Source: an uncultured Clostridiaceae bacterium (GTDB taxonomy: Bacteria; Bacillota; Clostridia; Oscillospirales; Ruminococcaceae). From it: 10,767 bases of DNA. Below the pieces are notes generated by a model. It had not been told where the DNA came from and searched no databases. It saw nothing but the letters and a program-made list of their open reading frames with translations. Made by a program: the position numbers and the translations under genes. The stretch is taken from the NCBI GenBank assembly GCA_946411985.1, contig CAMKFY010000029.1:1-10767 (forward strand). Reading direction: 5' to 3'. Shown piece after piece: positions 7,169-10,767 of this stretch. Numbering within the stretch: the first letter of the stretch is position 1; the number at the start of each line of letters is the position of its first letter.

Positions 7169-7303
7169 TTGACATATAAGTAGGATATTTATGTGATTAA
7201 CTGGTGCCGAGAAGTTACCGCTAAAATGAAGTTAGTGTTAAAATTAGTTATGTTTAAAATTATACATATTGCAGTGTTTGAATCTGCGTAGAGATTTTTA
7301 TTT
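7169..7303 (+). ncRNA. candidate structured leader or small RNA upstream of rpsT
   Basis: A perfect -35 TTGACA (7169-7174) is followed 17 bases later by a weak -10 TGTGAT. Downstream is an isolated GC-rich patch (7201-7221) that can pair TAACT with AGTTA or GGT with ACC. At the 3' end are two mutually exclusive hairpins: GCAG / CTGC (7271-7287) and AATCT / AGATT (7281-7296), the second followed by TTTATTTT. This resembles an attenuator or short RNA terminator, but the stems are short. I recognise no known riboswitch. Confidence 0.25.
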
Positions 7304-7344
7304 TATATTAATTTATTGCGTTTAAAAAAAATTTAATTTCTATA

Positions 7345-7373
7345 TTGCATTTTATATTTTTATATGCTATCAT
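7345..7373 (+). promoter_or_regulatory. candidate rpsT promoter, extended -10
   Basis: -10 TATCAT (7368-7373, 5 of 6) is preceded by TG-C, an extended -10. The -35 TTGCAT (7345-7350) at 17-base spacing matches only in TTG. The predicted start is near 7380, about 40 bases before the rpsT start. Confidence 0.5.
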
Positions 7374-7419
7374 TAATTAGCTTATAGTTGTTGTAAAATT
7401 AATAGAAGGTGGGATTTTA

Positions 7420-7680
7420 GTGCCAAACATTGCCTCAGCTAAAAAAAGGGTTAGAGTAACAAAAAGGAAAACTTTAAGGAATAAAATTATTAAGAGTAAT
7501 TTAAAAACAGTGTTGAAGTCTACTATTAGTTCGCTAACAAATAAGAGTGATGATGCAAGGCAGGCTTTGAGTTTTGCATTTAAAAGGTTAGATAAAGCTG
7601 CTGCAAAAGGTGTTATTCATAAAAACAAGGCAGCAAATAAGAAGTCGCAGTTGCAGCTTTTATATAATAAAAGCTTTTAA
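7420..7680 (+). CDS. rpsT: 30S ribosomal protein S20
   Basis: Primary 16S rRNA-binding protein of the 30S subunit. At 86 residues it is the normal length. It opens PNIASAKKRVRVTKRKTLRNK, then has the helical, Lys/Arg-rich body and the late motif LDKAAAKGVIHKNKAANKKSQL typical of S20. The start is GTG with AAGGTGGG 6 bases upstream. PNIASAKKR follows the initiator directly, as in other S20 proteins, which fixes the start. It is monocistronic and divergent from pheST. No convincing T-tract terminator follows. The best hairpin, CTAAA / TTTAG near 7695-7712, lacks one. Confidence 0.96.
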   Translation: MPNIASAKKRVRVTKRKTLRNKIIKSNLKTVLKSTISSLTNKSDDARQALSFAFKRLDKAAAKGVIHKNKAANKKSQLQLLYNKSF

Positions 7681-8005
7681 AATTGTTGAGTTGCTAAATA
7701 TTTTTGTTTAGTGGGTGCTGTTTTATTCGTTAGCGCGTGTTTTGTTATGCTTTACAGTTTATTTAAGGACGGGTTGGAATGCACGTAGCTTTGTTGTTTT
7801 GATTTTGAGGGTTGTTTTTTAATTTAAAGCGGTGCGTTTTGGATATGCTTGAGGACAATTTTAATATTTTTATGGTTGTGTAGTTTTTGTGTTATTTTAA
7901 ATTGCGTGTGGGAATTTTTATTATTTAGAATAATATAGGAACATTTGAAAAACATAATGTGTTGTTGTTTTGCTAATATTACAAGTTTTAAGGGGAGATA
8001 TGTTA
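7681..8005 (+). other. G/T-rich gap between rpsT and the small membrane protein gene
   Basis: No supported gene lies on either strand. The plus strand is unusually G- and T-rich. In 7681-7860 I counted 49 G against 15 C, which suggests a transcribed untranslated stretch or a decayed gene read left to right. No translated remnant was recognised. A clear ribosome binding site, GGGGAG at 7992-7997, closes the gap. Confidence 0.5.
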
Positions 8006-8173
8006 ATGAAGAAATTTAAAATTAAAAAAAATTGTCCTCTGCATGCCTTAGCTTTTATTGTTGTTGGGCTAGTTTCTGTTGGAGCGGTTATTTTTTTAAC
8101 GTTAAGCAAAATATTAAAGAGAGCGCAGCAAGATGAGAAATGGCGCGAATATGATGATTGCGGTATATTTTAA
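8006..8173 (+). CDS. small single-pass membrane protein of unknown function
   Basis: 55 residues: a basic N-terminus (MKKFKIKKN), Cys10-Pro, one hydrophobic helix (about 14-33, rich in Val/Gly/Leu), then a charged cytoplasmic-type tail (KILKRAQQDEKWREYDDCGIF) with Cys52. The ATG at 8006 is preferred over ATG 8000 because GGGGAG (7992-7997) is 8 bases from 8006 but only 2 from 8000. I do not recognise a family. The basic start suggests the N-terminus stays inside unless it acts as a signal anchor in the other sense. It is convergent with the carboxypeptidase-like gene. Codons 21 onward are repeated downstream in a broken copy, and the first copy is the one with start and ribosome binding site. 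Confidence 0.65.
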   Translation: MKKFKIKKNCPLHALAFIVVGLVSVGAVIFLTLSKILKRAQQDEKWREYDDCGIF

Positions 8174-8265
8174 AAATTGTTTATAGTTTAGGTTGGCCTT
8201 TTAGCTTTGTTAACGAGTTATAGGGCTAATGTTTTGTTTAAATGGTGGGTTATATCGTTTGTTTT
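8066..8265. repeat. ~200-bp tandem duplication, copy 1
   Basis: Runs from codon 21 of the small membrane protein gene through its stop, the intergenic hairpin, and a remnant of the last codons of the downstream minus-strand gene. In that remnant the stop TAA has become CAA and an Arg codon is CGA instead of AGA. It matches 8266-8464 with four substitutions and one small indel cluster by my reading, about 96-97% identity. Confidence 0.93.
8193..8229 (+). terminator. candidate terminator of the small membrane protein gene
   Basis: TTGGCCTT (8193-8200) pairs with AGGGCTAA (8222-8229): 8 bp, two of them G-T, with a 21-base loop. It is followed by TGTTTTGTTTAAA. It lies 19 bases past the stop codon. 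Confidence 0.45.
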
Positions 8266-8372
8266 GGGCTAGTTTCTGTTGGAGCGGTTATTTTTTTAAC
8301 GTTAAGCAAAATTATTAGAGAGCGCAGCAAGATGAGAAGTGGCGCGAATATGATGATTGCGGTATATTTTAA
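8266..8372 (+). pseudogene. truncated, frameshifted second copy of the small membrane protein gene
   Basis: It repeats codons 21 to the stop of the 8006-8173 gene without a start codon or ribosome binding site. The first residues (GLVSVGAVIFLTLSKI) are in frame. Then a net one-base loss near 8311-8318 shifts the frame, so the tail no longer matches and a stop comes only at 8383. It is almost certainly not translated. Confidence 0.85.
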
Positions 8373-8391
8373 AAATTGTTTATAGTTTAGG

Positions 8392-8428
8392 TTGGCCTTT
8401 TAGCTTTGTTAACGAGTTATAAGGCTAA
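8392..8428 (+). terminator. duplicated terminator hairpin next to the carboxypeptidase-like gene
   Basis: TTGGCCTT / AAGGCTAA, 8 bp with one G-T pair and a 21-base loop, followed by TGTTTTATTT on the plus strand. It is slightly more stable than its partner at 8193-8229 and lies 4 bases from the minus-strand stop, so it may also stop minus-strand transcripts, although no T-run follows in that direction. Confidence 0.4.
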
Positions 8429-8432
8429 TGTT

Positions 8433-9797
8433 TTATTTAAATGGTGGGTTATATCTTTTGTTTTTTTTCTTATTTTTTTTAAAAAATTTTCTGTTTATTA
8501 AAAATAGAAATATAGATACTAATGCGAAAGAAATTATAACTAAAAATTTCCAAGAGAATATAAATTTTTTTGCTAAATATTCTACATAAGATAATATATC
8601 TAGGTCTATATCTTTGGCAGACATAACTTCTACACGCCCTATTTCTTGGTCGGATAGCATAAGGTTTACTGTGCCTATTATTTTTCCTTTTGATATTGGT
8701 GCATTTAGTTCTTTTGGCAGGTTTGAAGTATCCCAATATATTGTGGATCTGTCTATAGATTTTGGCAGTAATAAGGTTACCTGATCTTTTGGCGTTAATA
8801 TTATTGTGTCTGTGTTTTTAGCTAGGTTAACTTTAATTTTGTTTGGCACAGTTTTTTCTTCCGGTGTTGCTAATATTTCTAGTTTAAGGTTTGAAAATGC
8901 CCAGTTGTATAGTTTTTTAGATTCACTAAATATATTTTGCGTTTTGGTTTTTGGGGCGCCTAAAGTTATTAGCATATAGTTATATTTTTCTTTGTTTACT
9001 GCAATGCTAACAAGGTTTTGTTTATCTTGAAAACTTCCTGTTTTTATGCCCTTAACTCTCTCGTCAAAATAACCAGACCCTTTATTCATTAATTTATTGG
9101 TATGTACTAATGTTGTGGGTTTTGAATGTTTATTTGTGGGTGGTATTTCATACGTTCTAGAAGTAGCTATTTTTTTGAATATATTGTTCTTTAGGCATTT
9201 TTTAGTTAAAAGGTACATATCATACGCTGTTGTGAATTGATTTTCTGTGTCTAATCCGTCGACGTCGGTGAAATTTGTGTTTTTCATATTATATTCTTTG
9301 GCTTTTTGGTTCATTGCAAGCACGCAATCTTCTATTTTGCCACCCCAAACATAATCTACAAGCATCATTATAGCTTCGCAACCAGATGCTAACGCTGCGC
9401 CATATGAGGCGTCTTGAATTGTTACTTCTTCATTAGGCCGTATATCTGCAGTGGCAGCGCCTGTTTTATATAGTCTGTCGAATATATATCCGTTTGCTTT
9501 TATTTTTGTGTTTAAGAACTTTTCAGGGTTTTTCTGGCATTCATCGCATTGAAGCACTAAAAGCAGGGACATCATTTTAACAAGAGCAGCAGAAGGAATC
9601 TTTTTATTTTCATTTTTTGCATATATAACTGTGTTTGTGTTTAGGTCTATAAGAAAAACAGCATCACTTTCAATTGGTATATCTATGCCATACGGGTTTT
9701 TAATTTCTTCCGATGCAATAGCAAAAGAAAGTTGGCATAGTGCCTTTAATAATATTAATGTGAAAAGTGTTTTTTTAAAAAAATTAGATAAACTCAT
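8433..9797 (-). CDS. D-Ala-D-Ala carboxypeptidase-like protein (peptidase S11), probably catalytically impaired
   Basis: 454 residues with the layout of DacA/DacF-type penicillin-binding proteins, which trim peptidoglycan stem peptides outside the membrane. It has a signal peptide (about 1-28, ending FAIAS), an S11 domain (about 40-290), a beta-rich C-terminal domain (about 305-405), and a membrane helix (418-434) followed by a Lys-rich tail. VKGIKTGSF with KTG at 252-254 and the closing ITLGAP are normal. The SxxK box, however, reads SAALVK: Lys74 is present but the nucleophile position 71 is Ala. The SxN box reads S138-G-C140. The start is ATG with AGGAG 9 bases upstream. The last 10 codons lie in the tandem duplication. 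The intact frame argues against simple decay, so it may be a binding or regulatory pseudoenzyme. Confidence 0.88.
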   Translation of the reverse strand: MSLSNFFKKTLFTLILLKALCQLSFAIASEEIKNPYGIDIPIESDAVFLIDLNTNTVIYAKNENKKIPSAALVKMMSLLLVLQCDECQKNPEKFLNTKIKANGYIFDRLYKTGAATADIRPNEEVTIQDASYGAALASGCEAIMMLVDYVWGGKIEDCVLAMNQKAKEYNMKNTNFTDVDGLDTENQFTTAYDMYLLTKKCLKNNIFKKIATSRTYEIPPTNKHSKPTTLVHTNKLMNKGSGYFDERVKGIKTGSFQDKQNLVSIAVNKEKYNYMLITLGAPKTKTQNIFSESKKLYNWAFSNLKLEILATPEEKTVPNKIKVNLAKNTDTIILTPKDQVTLLLPKSIDRSTIYWDTSNLPKELNAPISKGKIIGTVNLMLSDQEIGRVEVMSAKDIDLDILSYVEYLAKKFIFSWKFLVIISFALVSIFLFLINRKFFKKNKKKNKRYNPPFK

Positions 9798-9891
9798 ATA
9801 GACAATCTCCTAAAAATGTTTTAAAATAATTATCAATAAAATTAGGCTTATATTGTTTAGAATAAGTTTTTATTCGTAATATATACACCAC

Positions 9892-9897
9892 ATTATA
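9892..9897 (-). promoter_or_regulatory. extended -10 of the carboxypeptidase-like gene
   Basis: On the minus strand TATAAT is perfect and is preceded by TGC, giving an extended -10. The -35 region at 17-base spacing is poor. The predicted start near 9885 gives an ~88-base leader. Confidence 0.55.
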
Positions 9898-9908
9898 GCA
9901 TATTAATA

Positions 9909-9917
9909 TGTTATAAT
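9909..9917 (+). promoter_or_regulatory. extended -10 of the phosphoesterase gene
   Basis: TG-T-TATAAT is a perfect extended -10. No good -35 is seen. The predicted start near 9924 gives a ~45-base leader. The -10 box lies only 14 bases from the divergent -10 at 9892-9897, so polymerase binding at the two promoters should interfere. Confidence 0.6.
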
Positions 9918-9969
9918 TAATTATTACTCAATAAATTAGTTTTAAAAGTGTGGAAAAGGAGGGCTTATA

Positions 9970-10641
9970 TTGATATTTGTAACTGGAGATAAGCACGGGC
10001 AGCTGGCTCCTTTTTTGCATAATCCGGGGTTTTCTAAAATAAAAAAGACCGATGTTTTGGTGATATGCGGAGATTTTGGGTTTTTGTGGGATAAATCGCG
10101 TCAGGAATATAAAAACTTAAAATGGCTTGCTAAAAGGAGGTATACAATAGCTTTTGTAGATGGCTGTAACGATAATATGAGTATTATAAATGAATACCCT
10201 GTTAGCATGTGGAATGGCGGGCATGTTCGCTTTATATCTAAAAATATAGTATATTTAATGCAGGGTGAACTTTATATTATAGAAAATAAAAAAATGTTGG
10301 CCTTTGGTGGCGGGTTTAATTCCAATTTATCGTTAGATCTTGAAAATAATAATAATTGGTGGCCAGAGCAATTTGCAACAAAGCAGTATGTTGAAAATGT
10401 TATTAAAAACATAGAAAAATATAGCGGCAAGTTTGATTTAATAGTGAGCCATGAAGCGCCAAGTGCTATAACTCCATGCTTGGAAAATGGGGTGTGTAAT
10501 AGCAATGCTATAAATTGCATATTGGAAGAAATTCGCCTCCATTGTACATTTAAAAAATGGTTTTTTGGTAAATATCATGTAGATAGGCAGATACCGCCAA
10601 AGTATTATGCTTTGTTTGAACGATTAGTTAGGTTTGAATAA
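9970..10641 (+). CDS. calcineurin-like metallophosphoesterase family protein with altered active site
   Basis: 223 residues in the cytosol with no signal peptide. The family hydrolyses phosphate esters with two metals. Seen: GDKHG (6-10), CGDFGFLW (33-40), NEYPVSMWNGG (74-84), AFGGG (111-115), SHEAP (160-164) and WFFGKYHVDRQIP (197-209). The order and spacing fit a small family usually carrying VDGNHENF and WFFGHYH. Here the third motif reads DGCNDN (64-69), so the metal Asn is Cys and the catalytic His is Asn. GHxH reads GKYH (200-203), with the first His replaced by Lys. The start is TTG with AAGGAGGG 6 bases upstream; GDKHG 6 residues in is at the usual distance. It is monocistronic and divergent from the carboxypeptidase-like gene. 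The substrate is unknown, and activity is doubtful unless metals are bound differently. Confidence 0.88.
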   Translation: MIFVTGDKHGQLAPFLHNPGFSKIKKTDVLVICGDFGFLWDKSRQEYKNLKWLAKRRYTIAFVDGCNDNMSIINEYPVSMWNGGHVRFISKNIVYLMQGELYIIENKKMLAFGGGFNSNLSLDLENNNNWWPEQFATKQYVENVIKNIEKYSGKFDLIVSHEAPSAITPCLENGVCNSNAINCILEEIRLHCTFKKWFFGKYHVDRQIPPKYYALFERLVRFE

Positions 10642-10767
10642 TATGCAATATAGAATTATATATTGTTGAACAAGATATATTATTTGAATTATATTTTGTT
10701 TAATTATAATAGAATGTATTACTGCTAATTAAATGTTTTTATAAATTAGAATTTAATATAGAATTAT
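10642..10767. other. AT-rich tail after the phosphoesterase gene
   Basis: No gene start is visible. A perfect 7-bp A/T hairpin (CAATATA / TATATTG, 10646-10665) lies 4 bases past the stop codon and may serve as a weak terminator, but no T-run follows. A second hairpin CTAATT / AATTAG spans 10725-10749. The 13-base string AATATAGAATTAT occurs in the first hairpin and again at the window end (10755-10767). Confidence 0.4.

Larger units (their letters stand above)
6874..7419. other. divergent regulatory gap between pheS and rpsT
   Basis: 546 bases without a supported gene. It contains the candidate pheS promoter (7034-7062), a candidate structured plus-strand leader (7169-7303) and the candidate rpsT promoter (7345-7373). 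The pheS leader would be about 155 bases. I looked for a T-box (UGGNACC-type core) in it and found only TGGTACA, which instead forms an extended -10. An 87-codon minus-strand frame at 6890-7153 starts at TTG without a ribosome binding site and is not called. Confidence 0.6.
8266..8464. repeat. ~200-bp tandem duplication, copy 2
   Basis: 199 bases that directly abut copy 1. The right end carries the true 3' end of the carboxypeptidase-like gene (its last 10 or so codons and stop, 8433-8464). Copy 1 sits next to the intact small gene and copy 2 next to the intact minus-strand gene, the arrangement expected of a simple tandem duplication. Confidence 0.93.

Noticed and set aside
6900..7400. Replication origin, suggested by divergent genes and a composition change
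   Set aside because: No cluster of TTATNCACA boxes is seen (only one-mismatch singles such as TTATACATA), there is no dnaA/dnaN neighbour, and skew in other gaps is inconsistent.
7970..8005. Upstream in-frame starts for the small membrane protein
   Set aside because: ATG 8000 is only 2 bases from GGGGAG, and the 7970 start has no ribosome binding site. ATG 8006 has ideal spacing and gives a normal basic N-terminus.

Overview
The window suggests a low-GC (roughly 30% by eye) Firmicutes, most likely Clostridia-type, chromosome. The evidence is the AGGAGG-like ribosome binding sites, consensus and extended -10 sigma-A promoters, GTG/TTG starts, a pheS-pheT operon whose PheS carries a paired Cys-x2-Cys motif, and tRNAs with encoded CCA. 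No reassigned codon is needed to read any gene. I see no phage, transposase, CRISPR or integrase gene. The content is housekeeping with accessory-like anomalies.

Layout. At 1-96 is the 3' end of an unidentified plus-strand gene. At 97-738 is an AT-rich gap with a strong terminator hairpin flanked by two imperfect copies of a ~38-bp repeat. At 739-2562 (minus) is a complete glutamine-hydrolysing asparagine synthetase. At 2718-3091 (minus) is a compact tRNA operon: consensus promoter, tRNA-Thr(UGU), tRNA-Tyr(GUA), tRNA-Leu(GAG), intrinsic terminator. At 3155-6873 (minus) is the pheS-pheT operon for both subunits of phenylalanyl-tRNA synthetase. At 6874-7419 is a divergent regulatory gap. At 7420-7680 (plus) is rpsT (ribosomal protein S20). 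At 7681-8005 is a G/T-rich gap. At 8006-8173 (plus) is a 55-residue single-pass membrane protein. At 8066-8464 is a recent ~200-bp tandem duplication covering the 3' part of that gene and the 3' tip of the next. At 8433-9797 (minus) is a D-Ala-D-Ala-carboxypeptidase-like protein. At 9970-10641 (plus) is a calcineurin-like phosphoesterase, divergent from it.

Functionally, asnB, the tRNAs, pheST and rpsT all serve amino-acid supply and translation. The right-hand third is an envelope/unknown region.

Three things stand out. First, PheS is about 96 residues longer than usual because two 48-residue lysine/glutamate-rich helical repeats sit between the first N-terminal helix and the usual KYLGKK segment of its tRNA-binding coiled-coil arm. 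Second, the S11-type carboxypeptidase has lost the catalytic Ser of SxxK (now Ala) and the Asn of SxN (now Cys), although the open reading frame is intact. Third, the adjacent divergent phosphoesterase has lost several metal or catalytic residues (GNHE reads GCND; GHxH reads GKYH). Two neighbouring full-length genes therefore look like pseudoenzymes. These comparisons rest on remembered family motifs, not on a computed alignment.
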